A stretch of DNA of 64,000 nucleotides from assembly GCF_006864365.1 (NCBI RefSeq), contig NZ_QHLJ01000005.1, forward strand, positions 62,001-126,000, given 5' to 3'. This document shows, in pieces, positions 17,720 through 27,332 of the stretch. The first letter of the stretch is position 1; every line of letters begins with the position of its first letter. Origin of the DNA: Campylobacter sp. MIT 99-7217 (GTDB lineage Bacteria; Campylobacterota; Campylobacteria; Campylobacterales; Campylobacteraceae). The position numbers and the translations under genes were made by a program. The notes under the pieces were generated by a model, which searched no databases, was not told where the DNA came from, and worked only from the letters and a program-made list of their open reading frames with translations.

Positions 17720-19543
17720 TCATTGTTTATCGATCACCTTGTAGTTATAAGGTCTTGTGTTTTTGTCAAACTCAAGATACTCTGCTGGAGGATTGCCATT
17801 GATTTCTTCATGTTCATAGTAGCGATCTCCTGCTTTGTGTCCATTAAGATCCACTTTATAGCGAATATCTCCCGGATTAAGCTTTTGGATTTCCTCAAAA
17901 CCTAAATTTGAAGTTTTAAAGTCATTTATGCCGTTTGCTGCAGCGATTTGAACAAGTTTAACCTGTCCTTCTTTTGCCATTTCAACAGCTTGTAAAAGCA
18001 TTCTTGAAGCTTCTCTTGGATTATGAAAGCCTGTTGAGTTTTCAGCACCGATGAAATCGCCTCTCATTTGAGCTTTTCTATGAAGTTCTAGCACCTCTTT
18101 AAGAGCAGCTGAAATTTTTGCTTGATCGGCTTTTCCGTCTTTTTGATAAATATCCTTAGCACCTAAAAGCTCACGCATATTTTTGATATCCATGATGAGA
18201 TTAACTGTTGCATATTCAGCACTTCTTAGATCATAAGCCACTGATTTTTGGATATCTTTGATTTGTGCTTTAAGATAATCCTCGCTTTGATTGTGGCAAG
18301 TTTTGCAAGCTGCGTTGATATCTTGAAGTGGTGAGGTAACATTGTGATTGGTCATCTTTTTTGCACCCTTTCTAATATAAGGCATATGACAATCTGCACA
18401 ACTTACACCATTAGCAGCATGAACGCCACCGCTGTAAAGTTCGCTTTCGGGGTGTTGGATTTTGATCATAGGAGCGCCACTTAATTTATGATTCCAATCT
18501 GCTGCAAACACATCACGAGCTTTTTCGTAATAATCATCAAACATTTCTATCCTAAATGGTTCGCCTTTTTTCCATTCTCCCCAAGGGAAAACAAGCTCTA
18601 TACCAGCAACTTCGATTTCTTTGGCAGCATTTCCATCTCTCCAAGAATCAAACTCATCATAAGTTTTTTGAGTGCCGTCCCACCATTTTTTGCTCGTATC
18701 ATCGGCTATAGTTTCGCCCATGACCTTAACCTTTGTTCCTGTTGGCCTAAAATAATACTCAACATGGCATTGTGAGCAAACTAGAGTTCTCATCTCATCT
18801 CTTGAAGCTTTTACACCTGTAACAGGATCAGCTTCATAACCTCTAAATTTAACTAAAGCATTGATAGCTGCTGGGCGAGTAAGTCTAAGTTCCATAGTAT
18901 TTGGAGCATGACAATCAGCACAGGTTACACCCATTCTTTTGCCACCATGAGGACCACTATGTTCTGGTGAGTTTTCTGCAAATCCATTTACTGCAGGAAC
19001 ATTCTTGATCATTGTCCAATATTTGGTCGAGTTAAACGCTACAAAATCACCTTTTGCTGTGTTGTTGATAAGCCAAGGAGTCCAACCACTATGGCAGTTC
19101 ATACAGGCAGCAGGTTGCCCAGCAAATGCTTTAAAACCATGTGCATTTAAGAAATCTTTGTTATTTCTTGCTGTATCCATTTGATCAACTTGAATCCAAA
19201 AGTGTCCTCTTTCTTCATTTGCATCAAGGCTAAATGGATATCCTGCCCAAAGCACAGTAAGTTGTGGATAGCGAATAAGCTTAGAATAAGCTAAATTTCC
19301 GCCAAATTCAGTAGAAATAGGCTTTTGTTTTTCCACAGTAAGATACATATCAAGATAATCAGGGAAGTTTTGACCCCAATGATCAAAAGTTGGATTGTCA
19401 TCGCTAAGCTCAACGATATTTTTTGAAGCAAGCCCACCAACTCCTTCATTTTGTTTTTTGGTAATATTATTATTTAACCAAAGTATTCCAACGATTACAA
19501 CAACAAGAACTATAATCGCACCCCATAAACTTTTTTTGTTCAT
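17720..19543 (-). CDS. nrfA: Periplasmic pentahaem cytochrome c nitrite reductase NrfA
   Basis: NrfA reduces nitrite to ammonia with six electrons in the periplasm and also helps against nitric oxide. The 607-residue protein has an N-terminal signal/anchor (about 6-24). It has five haem motifs: CMNCH (147-151), CADCH (208-212), CSQCH (256-260), CADCH (382-386) and CKTCH (413-417). In most NrfA the first, active-site haem has CxxCK with Lys as ligand; here it is CxxCH, a form reported for Campylobacter. It follows nrfH by 18 bases in one operon that diverges from ppk. Confidence 0.95.
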   Translation of the reverse strand: MNKKSLWGAIIVLVVVIVGILWLNNNITKKQNEGVGGLASKNIVELSDDNPTFDHWGQNFPDYLDMYLTVEKQKPISTEFGGNLAYSKLIRYPQLTVLWAGYPFSLDANEERGHFWIQVDQMDTARNNKDFLNAHGFKAFAGQPAACMNCHSGWTPWLINNTAKGDFVAFNSTKYWTMIKNVPAVNGFAENSPEHSGPHGGKRMGVTCADCHAPNTMELRLTRPAAINALVKFRGYEADPVTGVKASRDEMRTLVCSQCHVEYYFRPTGTKVKVMGETIADDTSKKWWDGTQKTYDEFDSWRDGNAAKEIEVAGIELVFPWGEWKKGEPFRIEMFDDYYEKARDVFAADWNHKLSGAPMIKIQHPESELYSGGVHAANGVSCADCHMPYIRKGAKKMTNHNVTSPLQDINAACKTCHNQSEDYLKAQIKDIQKSVAYDLRSAEYATVNLIMDIKNMRELLGAKDIYQKDGKADQAKISAALKEVLELHRKAQMRGDFIGAENSTGFHNPREASRMLLQAVEMAKEGQVKLVQIAAANGINDFKTSNLGFEEIQKLNPGDIRYKVDLNGHKAGDRYYEHEEINGNPPAEYLEFDKNTRPYNYKVIDKQ

Positions 19544-19561
19544 TCCTTCCTCCTTTTAAAT

Positions 19562-20062
19562 TTAAAATCCTCTTTTATGACCTACACCCTCATGACAGGA
19601 TACGCATTTTAAAGAATTATCTCTATGCGGATCAGTTGTTGGGTTGATCACATTGCTTACATATTCGCTATGACAGCGAACGCAGTTGTCTTGCACCATT
19701 TTTTTACTTTTTTCATTTGCACTTAAGTTTGTAGGTAGTTCGTCAAGTTTAAAAGTGAAAGCATAAGCATGTCCTACGCCACTTTCAGCCTTTGCGATCC
19801 ACTTGCTTACAAAACTATGAGGCAAATGGCAGTCATTACAGCTTGCTTTTGGCTCTCCTGCTATCTTTTTTGAATGTGGTGCTTTAAGATAGTCGTTATA
19901 AACCTCGTTCATGATATGGCAGTTATTACAGGCTGCGCTATCATTGCTAAAATAGGACAAGCCTTTAGCATTGTAAAAGGTGTAAAAGCCCACAGCAAAA
20001 AACACAAAAATGAGTACAAGAAAAACACTATAAAGACTTGATGAAGTTTTTTCTTGCTTCAA
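19562..20062 (-). CDS. nrfH: Tetrahaem membrane cytochrome NrfH, quinol dehydrogenase for NrfA
   Basis: NrfH takes electrons from menaquinol and passes them to NrfA; it belongs to the NapC/NrfH family. The 166-residue protein has one N-terminal membrane helix (about 12-32) and four haem motifs: CNNCH, CNDCH, CVRCH and CVSCH. The start codon is TTG at 20062, chosen because a strong AAGGAGG lies 8 bases upstream and no suitable ATG exists. It is first in the nrfHA operon. Confidence 0.93.
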   Translation of the reverse strand: MKQEKTSSSLYSVFLVLIFVFFAVGFYTFYNAKGLSYFSNDSAACNNCHIMNEVYNDYLKAPHSKKIAGEPKASCNDCHLPHSFVSKWIAKAESGVGHAYAFTFKLDELPTNLSANEKSKKMVQDNCVRCHSEYVSNVINPTTDPHRDNSLKCVSCHEGVGHKRGF

Positions 20063-20102
20063 ATTGCTACCTCCTTAATTAAAGATTTACTTAAATATGA
20101 GA

Positions 20103-20108
20103 ATTGTA
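20103..20108 (-). promoter_or_regulatory. -10 box for nrfHA
   Basis: TACAAT on the minus strand lies 40 bases ahead of the nrfH TTG. The rest of the 150-base gap, shared with ppk, is AT-rich and could hold an NssR/Crp-type operator, but I could not identify one. Confidence 0.4.
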
Positions 20109-20220
20109 GCTCAAATTAATTTAATTTTATCTTAAGGATATATTAACTCTTAATTTACTTAAATGCCATATTTTAAACAAAAATTAAAATATAAATAAAT
20201 TTACACTTAAGGTTTTGATG

Positions 20221-22308
20221 ATGCAAAATAGCCCTCAAATGTTTTTAAATCGTGAGCTTTCTTGGCTTGCTTTTAATTCTCGCGTACTTGATCAGTGTTC
20301 TAAGGATATACCCTTACTTGAAAAATTGAAATTTATTGCTATTTATTGCACGAATTTAGATGAGTTTTATATGATAAGGGTTGCTGGGCTTAAACAACTT
20401 TTCTCGGCTGGCATTACTATTAGTGGAGTTGATGAGATGACTCCTTTAATGCAGTTAAAAGAAATCCGCAAATATCTACATAAGGAAAAAGCAAAATTAG
20501 AGTATTATTTTAAAGAGGTCGTTCATGCTTTAGAAAAAGAAAATCTTTTTATAAGAGCTTATGAAAAATTAGATGAAGGTTTGAAGCAAAAATGCAATGA
20601 GTATTTTTTTTCGCATATTTTTCCTGTTATCGTGCCTATTGCTGTTGATTCTACTCACCCTTTTCCACATTTAAATAATCTTTCTTTTGCTCTAGCTGTA
20701 AAGCTTTGTGATCAAAGTCATGAGGATATGATCAAATTTGGAATGATACGAATTCCTCGTGTTTTGCCAAGATTTTATCAGGTTCAAAACAATATTTATG
20801 TTCCTATTGAAAGTATAGTTCAAAGGCATGTTGAGGAGATTTTTCCGGGATACAAGCTTTTAGCTTCAGTTGCTTTTAGGGTAACTAGAAATGCTGATAT
20901 GGCGATCGAAGAAGAAGAAGCAGATGATTTTATGATGATACTTGAGCAGGGTTTAAAACTTCGTAGAAAAGGGGCATTTGTAAGACTTCAAATCCAAAAA
21001 GGAGCTGATGAGGAGATCGTTCAATTTCTCAATACCCATATGAAAATTTTTCATAAAGATGTTTATGAGTATTCTACTTTGCTTAATTTACCCCAACTTT
21101 GGCAAATCGCTGGAAACAAAACCTTTATTAATTTACTTAGTCCTTCTTATACGCCTAAGGTCTTGCCTCCTTTTAATGAAAATTTATCTATTTTTGAGTG
21201 TATTGATAAACAAGATATTTTACTTTTTCACCCTTATGAGAGTTTTGATCCTGTGTATAAATTTATCAAAGAAGCAAGCACTGATCCTAGGGTTATTTCC
21301 ATAAGAATGACGCTTTATAGGGTGGAAAAAAATTCAAATATAGTCCAAGCTCTTATAGATGCTGCAAGTGAGGGCAAACAAGTAACGGTTATGGTAGAAC
21401 TTAAGGCTCGTTTTGATGAGGAAAATAACTTGCACTGGGCAAAAGCACTTGAAGAAGCTGGTGCTCATGTGATTTATGGCATTACAGGCTTTAAGGTGCA
21501 TGCTAAGCTAGCTCAGGTGATCCGCAAAGAAGGCGAGGAGCTTAAATTTTACATGCATCTTGGAACAGGAAATTATAATGCAAATACAGCAAGAATATAT
21601 ACTGATGTGAGTTATTTCACTAGAGGCGTTGATTTTGCTCAGGATACAACAAGTTTTTTTCATATCCTAAGTGGTTTTAATAAAAATCGCCGTTTGCAAG
21701 TACTTTCAATGAGTCCAAATCAAATCAAAGAGCGAATTTTAGAAATGATAGGCGTTGAGATTGGTAAGGGCAAGGAGGGTGCTATCATAGCCAAGATGAA
21801 CTCCTTAGTTGATAGTGATGTGATTAACGCCTTGTATGAGGCAAGTAAGGCTGGAGTGAGTATACAGCTTATTATCCGCGGAATTTGCTGTTTAAGGGTT
21901 GGTGAGGAATATAGCCAAAATATCAAGGTTCGTTCGATAGTGGGTAAATATCTTGAGCATGCGAGGATTTTTTATTTTAAGCATAGTTTGCCAAATTATT
22001 TTATTTCAAGTGCTGATTTGATGCCAAGAAATTTAGAACGAAGACTTGAGTTAATGACACCTATTTTTGATGAAAATTTAAAGGCTAAATTAGCTCAAAT
22101 TTTACACTTGCAACTCAGCGATACAGAGCTAGCTTATGAGCTTCAAAAAGATGGAAGTTATGAAAGGGTAAAGAAAATAAACGATAAGACAATGAATAGT
22201 CAAGAAAAGCTTGAAGAATATGTGGGACGAATTTTTAAAACCCTTAAAAAAGACCGCGATCAAAGTAGAGCCAAAAGGCTTGCTTCAAGGCTTTTTAGAG
22301 ATAATTAA
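20221..22308 (+). CDS. ppk: Polyphosphate kinase 1
   Basis: PPK1 makes inorganic polyphosphate from ATP; in C. jejuni this affects stress survival and virulence. The 695-residue protein begins with the PPK1 N-domain ([19 protein letters not shown]). The phospholipase-D-like catalytic domains carry both active-site His residues, in [10 protein letters not shown] and [17 protein letters not shown] lies before three in-frame starts (TTG 20215, ATG 20218, ATG 20221); I chose the last for its 8-base spacing and family N-terminus. It diverges from nrfHA, as in C. jejuni (Cj1357c-Cj1359). Confidence 0.95.
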   Translation: MQNSPQMFLNRELSWLAFNSRVLDQCSKDIPLLEKLKFIAIYCTNLDEFYMIRVAGLKQLFSAGITISGVDEMTPLMQLKEIRKYLHKEKAKLEYYFKEVVHALEKENLFIRAYEKLDEGLKQKCNEYFFSHIFPVIVPIAVDSTHPFPHLNNLSFALAVKLCDQSHEDMIKFGMIRIPRVLPRFYQVQNNIYVPIESIVQRHVEEIFPGYKLLASVAFRVTRNADMAIEEEEADDFMMILEQGLKLRRKGAFVRLQIQKGADEEIVQFLNTHMKIFHKDVYEYSTLLNLPQLWQIAGNKTFINLLSPSYTPKVLPPFNENLSIFECIDKQDILLFHPYESFDPVYKFIKEASTDPRVISIRMTLYRVEKNSNIVQALIDAASEGKQVTVMVELKARFDEENNLHWAKALEEAGAHVIYGITGFKVHAKLAQVIRKEGEELKFYMHLGTGNYNANTARIYTDVSYFTRGVDFAQDTTSFFHILSGFNKNRRLQVLSMSPNQIKERILEMIGVEIGKGKEGAIIAKMNSLVDSDVINALYEASKAGVSIQLIIRGICCLRVGEEYSQNIKVRSIVGKYLEHARIFYFKHSLPNYFISSADLMPRNLERRLELMTPIFDENLKAKLAQILHLQLSDTELAYELQKDGSYERVKKINDKTMNSQEKLEEYVGRIFKTLKKDRDQSRAKRLASRLFRDN

Positions 22309-22309
22309 C

Positions 22310-22334
22310 AAGGCAAGAAAAAGCTTCTTGCCTT
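22310..22334. terminator. Two-way terminator between ppk and the convergent gene
   Basis: A perfect 10-base stem, AAGGCAAGAA with TTCTTGCCTT, and 5-base loop. It starts 2 bases after the ppk stop and covers the last bases of the opposite gene. Confidence 0.7.
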
Positions 22335-22974
22335 AAAATCCACTTGTATTTTTATCATCAGTTTCTATGCTAAAGCCTGTTGTGTTTTTGTCTTTGAGCT
22401 GGATAGGGGTTTTTTCTGGTATTTTTGGAAGCTCTAAAATGCTCGTGTCTATGTTGTCTATATTTAAATTTTCATTATTTTCTTCGCCAAGTAAGTTAGA
22501 AAGATCAGGAATTTGTGGAACATTTGGTGTTTGTACGCTGATATTTTTTTCTATGGATTCGATTTCTTTTCTAAGCTGTTCTTTGCTATCACCTTTTATA
22601 TCCGCATCTTGCAAGAAGCGTTTAAATTCTTCAAGATCAAATTTTTCCACCCCGCTTACTGAGAGTATATAAATTTCTTTGATTTCAAGCCTATGTTTTT
22701 TGCTGATGAAACGCTTTAGTGTTTCTTTGAAATTATTTTTGCCTATTTCTGTAAAAATGTCCTCATAAAAAAAACCAGAAATCACGCTTAAAGTGCTATC
22801 ATAAAGTTTTGATGTGTTATTTTTTAAATTTGAGCCTTCAAATTCTAAGGATAGTTCAATCTTTTTTAAGGTATTAGCACCAACTTTAGAATACAAATCA
22901 GTCCTCAAGCCCTTAAGCTCTAAAATTTCAGCACTCAAGATCAAAGGCAATAAAAACAAAAGCAATATTTTCAT
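22333..22974 (-). CDS. Periplasmic protein of unknown function, weakly FliL-like
   Basis: The 213-residue protein has an export signal (residues 1-15), then an alpha/beta domain, then an acidic Asn/Pro-rich tail from about 145. The tail contains a repeated DKNT-x-GF motif, with the last copy at the very C-terminus. The stretch FYEDIFTEIGKNNFKETLKRFI resembles the end of FliL-type domains, but that is a loose impression. It follows the helicase gene with a 19-base gap and probably shares its transcript. I believe C. jejuni has the same gene in this place (Cj0944c). Confidence 0.65.
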   Translation of the reverse strand: MKILLLFLLPLILSAEILELKGLRTDLYSKVGANTLKKIELSLEFEGSNLKNNTSKLYDSTLSVISGFFYEDIFTEIGKNNFKETLKRFISKKHRLEIKEIYILSVSGVEKFDLEEFKRFLQDADIKGDSKEQLRKEIESIEKNISVQTPNVPQIPDLSNLLGEENNENLNIDNIDTSILELPKIPEKTPIQLKDKNTTGFSIETDDKNTSGF

Positions 22975-22993
22975 GATTTTTCCTTGATTTATT

Positions 22994-24334
22994 TTATATT
23001 TTATCTAAATCCTCTAAATACAAAAACTCATTCTTTTTATAAAATTCAAGCACTTCTTCATCGATCTTTGCAGAATGCAAAAAGTATTCTTTAAAATTTT
23101 GTGTTCTTGAATAAAGAATTTTTAATGTTTTTGGATCTATAGCTCTTGAAATAGCCACATAAAGCTGCCCATTTTCAAAAATATGATCAATGTCGCAAAT
23201 AAGCTTTTGAATGCTCATACCTTGTGATTTATGTATGGTTATAGCGTAGGCTAGTTTTATGGGAAATTGATAAAGTTTTGCACGAACATGATCTTCTAAA
23301 TCATCTGCAAACAAATCCTCAAGCGTAAAAGCAAAAGGCTCTAAGGTAATATGAACGCCATTGCTCTTTAAAATTTGTATAAAAATTTCCCCGTCTTCTT
23401 CAAAGATATCATCAACAAGCCCTTGTTCTCCATTGTAATAATTTAATTCCCAGTTATTTGCACAAAAAATAATCTTCGCTCCCACCTTAAGCTTTAGCTC
23501 ATCTAAAACACTAAGCCCTTTTATCCAACGCTCAATACTCTTATCATCTAAGCTTTGATCAAATTTTTGCACCCTTGCTTTAAAGGTATAAAGTTTTCCC
23601 TCAAGTTTGCTAAGCTTGCTTTCATTGATACAATCAACTTTTTTATTAATCCCGCAAAGTAAGGTAAAATCATCATCTAAGCGTTCATAATCTTGGGTTT
23701 TAATTATAAATTGTTCAAAATAACAAGCCTGCTTTTCATCAAGCTTACTTTCTCTTAGGGCGAGTAAATGTGTGTAGAATTCTTCATTTTGCGTTCTTTT
23801 TGGTAAGTGTAAGAGGATATTTACGAAATTAAAATTTTGCCATGCACTAGAAGAAAATGCGTAGTAAGCCCTAGAAAAAAGATGATTTTTTTCTTGTTTT
23901 GCATTTTGTATGGGCGGTAGCTGGCAAAAATCGCCCACAACAAGCATTTTGCCTTTAAAATCAGCATCTTTTAACCTAAAATCAATCATCTCAAACACAC
24001 TTGCACTGACCATAGAAATTTCATCAATGATGATGAGTTCAAGTTTTTGAAGAATTTTCCTTAGCTTTTTGAGTTTTTCTTTTTGTTTTTTATCCAAAGC
24101 CATAAGTTCATTTAAATTTGTGCAAATTCCAAAGGCAAAGAAGCTGTGCAGAGTGAATCCACCTACATTAAAGGCTGAAATTGCTGTTGAGCCAAGAACG
24201 GCTATTTCTTTAGCGCTTTGTTTATAGTCTTTTTTAAGCTCATTCGTAAGATAAGATTTTCCAACTCCAGCTCCACCACTTAAAAAGACATGATTATGTT
24301 TTAAAATTTCTTTAAGTTTATTTACTAAATTCAT
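22994..24334 (-). CDS. RecD/Pif1-like superfamily 1B DNA helicase
   Basis: The 446-residue ATPase has Walker A GGAGVGKS (20-27), Walker B IIIDEIS (101-107) and motif III GDFCQLPPI. Near residue 380 comes a UvrD-C-like end (LAYAITIHKSQGMSI), and AISRA serves as motif VI. This is the RecD2/Pif1/Dda layout of 5'-to-3' helicases involved in recombination, repair or competence. It is not part of a recBCD operon. The -10 box ends only 6 bases before the ATG and no Shine-Dalgarno is present, so the mRNA may be leaderless. Confidence 0.85.
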   Translation of the reverse strand: MNLVNKLKEILKHNHVFLSGGAGVGKSYLTNELKKDYKQSAKEIAVLGSTAISAFNVGGFTLHSFFAFGICTNLNELMALDKKQKEKLKKLRKILQKLELIIIDEISMVSASVFEMIDFRLKDADFKGKMLVVGDFCQLPPIQNAKQEKNHLFSRAYYAFSSSAWQNFNFVNILLHLPKRTQNEEFYTHLLALRESKLDEKQACYFEQFIIKTQDYERLDDDFTLLCGINKKVDCINESKLSKLEGKLYTFKARVQKFDQSLDDKSIERWIKGLSVLDELKLKVGAKIIFCANNWELNYYNGEQGLVDDIFEEDGEIFIQILKSNGVHITLEPFAFTLEDLFADDLEDHVRAKLYQFPIKLAYAITIHKSQGMSIQKLICDIDHIFENGQLYVAISRAIDPKTLKILYSRTQNFKEYFLHSAKIDEEVLEFYKKNEFLYLEDLDKI

Positions 24335-24340
24335 GGTAGA

Positions 24341-24346
24341 ATTATA
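24341..24346 (-). promoter_or_regulatory. -10 box directly before the helicase ATG
   Basis: TATAAT on the minus strand is followed by TCTACC and then ATG, which would place the transcription start at or next to the start codon. Confidence 0.5.
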
Positions 24347-24375
24347 GCCGTTTTATTTAAATTTAGGGATTTAAA

Positions 24376-25779
24376 ATGCGTTTTAAAATTTTAAATTTTG
24401 CATTTTTTTTGAATTTTTTTGTTTTTTTTATGATAGCATGTTCTACTAAAACAACTACAAAAACACCAATAACACAAAATAACACTTATTCACCACAAGA
24501 GCAAGGACAAGAAGAATATTTTGTTGATCCTTACACTTATAAAGATAAAAGTTTTGTTGATTTGCTCGATCAATTTAGAGGTTTTGATGTAGATATGAAA
24601 GCGCAGTATCATCACTATATGTCTACATTTTTTGATCCTTGGAACGATCATTTGCGTAGGAGAAAATTTGATATAAATAAAATTTTTTGGGCTTTTGGAG
24701 GCTATTTAAACCCTAATAAAGAATATTATTTTTTTAGCAAAATTCCTATCCCTAAGAGTTTTTTTGAAAAAGCCTTAGACAATGCAAACAAAAAAGCCTT
24801 TCTAAGCGTGAGCAAAAAAGCCTTACTTATAAGAAATTCTTTTAGTAAAAATATCCCTGTAAATACTGAAATTTTGCTTGATCCCCTCCAAGCTGGAGAA
24901 GGAGTGCCATTTGATTATGCTATGGATAGTGCTTTAAATGCCGGAACTCCTGTTTTTATCAGTCATTATACTAAGGATAAGCAGTTTGCTTTGGTGTATT
25001 CGTTTTTAGGCTGGGGCTTTGTAAGAGCTGATGATTTGGAACTTTTTAACGAAAAAAGAGTGCAAATTTATAAAAAACTTCAATTCATTACCCCACTTTA
25101 TGAAAAAAAACCTATTTTAAGTATAGAGGGTAAATTTTTGTTTGAAACAAGGATAGGGGCTATCTATCCTTTTTATAAAAGTGATGCCCATTTTTACTAT
25201 GGAAAGATAGGAAAAAACAGCTATAAAATACCCAAAAACGAGGCTTCTTCCTTTCCTCTTCAAGCAAATGATGCAAATTTAAAACGCATGATGAAAGAGC
25301 TTGTGGGACTTCCTTATGGTTGGGGTGGATATGGTTTTGAAAGGGATTGTTCTTTGCTTACAAGAGATATTTTTGGAAGTTTTGGGGTATTTTTACCAAG
25401 AAATTCCTATGCTCAAGCACTCAGCTTTACTAATCTTGATATTAGTACTTTAAATAACGAACAAAAACTTAAATTTATAGCCAAGTATGCTAAAGCTTAT
25501 CAAAGTTTGTTATATCTTAAAGGACATATCACGCTTTATGTGGGTAAAGTGGAGGATAAAGAGTTGATGTTTCATAGCATTTGGGGTTTAAGAAGTAAAG
25601 AAAATGGACGCTTACTCATAGGATCTTCTGCTTTTACTCCTCTTGATGTGGGTAGTGAGGATAAGAGAGTAAAGCAAGCTGATCTCATACTTTCTAGAAT
25701 GAGCATGCTAAGTATTTTTGGACTTAGTGAGGCTGAGAAAAAAACCTTACAAGAAGAGCTTTTAAAACTAGCTCATTAA
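24376..25779 (+). CDS. NlpC/P60 cell-wall hydrolase lipoprotein with SH3 domains
   Basis: A lipoprotein signal ends in MIAC (Cys22), followed by a Thr/Gln linker, two SH3-like segments (about 150-290) and a C-terminal NlpC/P60 peptidase domain. Catalytic Cys325 is in RDCSLLTRD and His384 in KGHITLYVG. Such enzymes cut peptidoglycan stem peptides in the periplasm. The signal peptide is encoded by three T-runs of 8, 7 and 8 bases. AGGGAT precedes the ATG. It diverges from the helicase and its stop overlaps the yaaA stop by 4 bases. C. jejuni Cj0946 appears to be the same gene. Confidence 0.85.
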   Translation: MRFKILNFAFFLNFFVFFMIACSTKTTTKTPITQNNTYSPQEQGQEEYFVDPYTYKDKSFVDLLDQFRGFDVDMKAQYHHYMSTFFDPWNDHLRRRKFDINKIFWAFGGYLNPNKEYYFFSKIPIPKSFFEKALDNANKKAFLSVSKKALLIRNSFSKNIPVNTEILLDPLQAGEGVPFDYAMDSALNAGTPVFISHYTKDKQFALVYSFLGWGFVRADDLELFNEKRVQIYKKLQFITPLYEKKPILSIEGKFLFETRIGAIYPFYKSDAHFYYGKIGKNSYKIPKNEASSFPLQANDANLKRMMKELVGLPYGWGGYGFERDCSLLTRDIFGSFGVFLPRNSYAQALSFTNLDISTLNNEQKLKFIAKYAKAYQSLLYLKGHITLYVGKVEDKELMFHSIWGLRSKENGRLLIGSSAFTPLDVGSEDKRVKQADLILSRMSMLSIFGLSEAEKKTLQEELLKLAH

Positions 25780-26519
25780 TCAGCTAAAATTTCAAGGCAA
25801 AACTCTTCTTTGTATCCTTGAATTTTTATATCTATGATCTTTAAATTTGAAGGGAGCTTGTTTAGTAAATCTTGATTGTTTTGGATTTGATATTTAGCAC
25901 AAAGCCTTAAAAGCTCTCCTCTTAAAGCTTTGGCAAAATGACTAACAACCTTGCCATTTTTTATAAATTTATAACTTGAATGTTTTTGCTTAAGGGTGTA
26001 AAATTTTTCATAAAAACCAGCCCTTAAATCAATGATATCTTCATCTTGCAAAAACTTATCTAAGGCTTTAGTGAAGTGTTGTTTATAAAATTTTTCTATT
26101 TCGAAATTTTTGATTTTTGCACCCTGTTTAAATTTATAAAAAGGGATTTTATCCTTTGCTAAAATAGCTCCAAAGAGATTTGAAAAGATTAAAACGCTCT
26201 CATCGATATAGGTCTTTGCTCTTATGTCTAAGCTTTCATAATCTAAATGCTTAAAACTTACCCCGCTATATCTTTGAATAGCCTTTTGTGTAGGGAGTTT
26301 GAGTATATTTTGTTTAAATTTAAGTATTTCTTTTTCTTCTTTAAGACCAAAAAGCTCACTAAGTTCTGCGAAATTTGCGTTAAAAACAAAGTCATTATAG
26401 GCGTTTATAGCTTCAAGTCTTTTAGCAAATAAATCTTCAAATATAAATGATTTTTCATTAATAGCTTCAAAGCTTGAGGATTTATTTTTAGCTTCACTTG
26501 GGGCAAAAAGTATTTTCAT
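25776..26519 (-). CDS. yaaA: YaaA-family peroxide-stress protein
   Basis: The 247-residue protein begins MKILFAPSEAKN and contains the conserved blocks QRYSGVSFKHLDYESLD, IFSNLFGAILAKDKIPFYKFKQG and DLRAGFYEKFY of the YaaA (DUF328) family. In E. coli YaaA lowers free iron during peroxide stress and binds DNA; the role in Campylobacter is untested. It is a single gene between the lipoprotein gene and the tRNA-tuf promoter. Confidence 0.85.
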   Translation of the reverse strand: MKILFAPSEAKNKSSSFEAINEKSFIFEDLFAKRLEAINAYNDFVFNANFAELSELFGLKEEKEILKFKQNILKLPTQKAIQRYSGVSFKHLDYESLDIRAKTYIDESVLIFSNLFGAILAKDKIPFYKFKQGAKIKNFEIEKFYKQHFTKALDKFLQDEDIIDLRAGFYEKFYTLKQKHSSYKFIKNGKVVSHFAKALRGELLRLCAKYQIQNNQDLLNKLPSNLKIIDIKIQGYKEEFCLEILAD

Positions 26520-26771
26520 AAATCTTTCTTTTTTATTAAATTTAAGAGAGATTATAGCAAAATAATTATCTTTGCATTCAAAAAAATTTGTATTAATTTG
26601 CCTTAATTATCATTTTTTCAAAATTTATAATTAATGAAAGAAATTTAAGTTTGGCATTATGTTTATTTTTTTGTTTTTATTAATGAATATATTTTTATCA
26701 AAAAAATGAATATTTTTTCTTGACAAAAAGTATTTTTTTAGGGTATAATCTTGCTTTTAATTTTAAAAAAT
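26520..26771. other. Intergenic region ahead of the tRNA-tuf operon
   Basis: Very AT-rich DNA of about 250 bases shared by the yaaA upstream region and the strong tRNA promoter at 26720-26749. I see nothing else in it. Confidence 0.5.
26720..26749 (+). promoter_or_regulatory. Strong promoter of the tRNA-tuf operon
   Basis: A consensus TTGACA (26720-26725) and TATAAT (26744-26749) are separated by 18 bases. Transcription would start near 26756, 16 bases before the first tRNA. A perfect -35 is rare in this window and fits a stable-RNA promoter. Confidence 0.85.
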
Positions 26772-26847
26772 GCTGGTTTAGCTCAGTTGGTAGAGCAGCT
26801 GCCTTGTAAGCAGCAGGTCGGGGGTTCAAGTCCCTTAACCAGCTCCA
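26772..26847 (+). tRNA. tRNA-Thr (anticodon TGT)
   Basis: A 76-base cloverleaf with acceptor stem GCTGGTT/AACCAGC, D-arm with GCTCAGTTGGTAGAGC, anticodon loop CTTGTAA, T-loop TTCAAGT and an encoded CCA end. It is first in a Thr-Tyr-Gly-Thr tRNA run upstream of tuf. Confidence 0.96.
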
Positions 26848-26914
26848 TTTATCTTAGTATTTTTTAAGATTTTTTAGCAGTGTTTGACCAGATATGAAAT
26901 ATATGGTGTTAAAA

Positions 26915-26999
<85 letters not shown>

Positions 27000-27005
27000 T
27001 GCTTT

Positions 27006-27082
27006 GCGGGAATAGCTCAGTTGGCTAGAGCATCAGCCTTCCAAGCTGAGGGTCGCGGGTTCGAGTCCCGTTTCCCGCTCCA
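27006..27082 (+). tRNA. tRNA-Gly (anticodon TCC)
   Basis: A 77-base cloverleaf with acceptor GCGGGAA/TTCCCGC, anticodon loop CTTCCAA, T-loop TTCGAGT and encoded CCA. It starts 6 bases after tRNA-Tyr. Confidence 0.96.
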
Positions 27083-27190
27083 TTTTAAATTTACTGGGAG
27101 CTGTATTAAGCTTTGATCTTGATTTGCTTGAATACATCAATCATTAAATTTAATTTTTTGTTGTCTTTTCTTAAGTGTAATCTCCTGAGC

Positions 27191-27265
<75 letters not shown>

Positions 27266-27332
27266 TTTACGAATGAAATTATACTAGGTTAAGATTGGTT
27301 TGAAATAAAAATTTTTTTATGGAGGATTAAAG

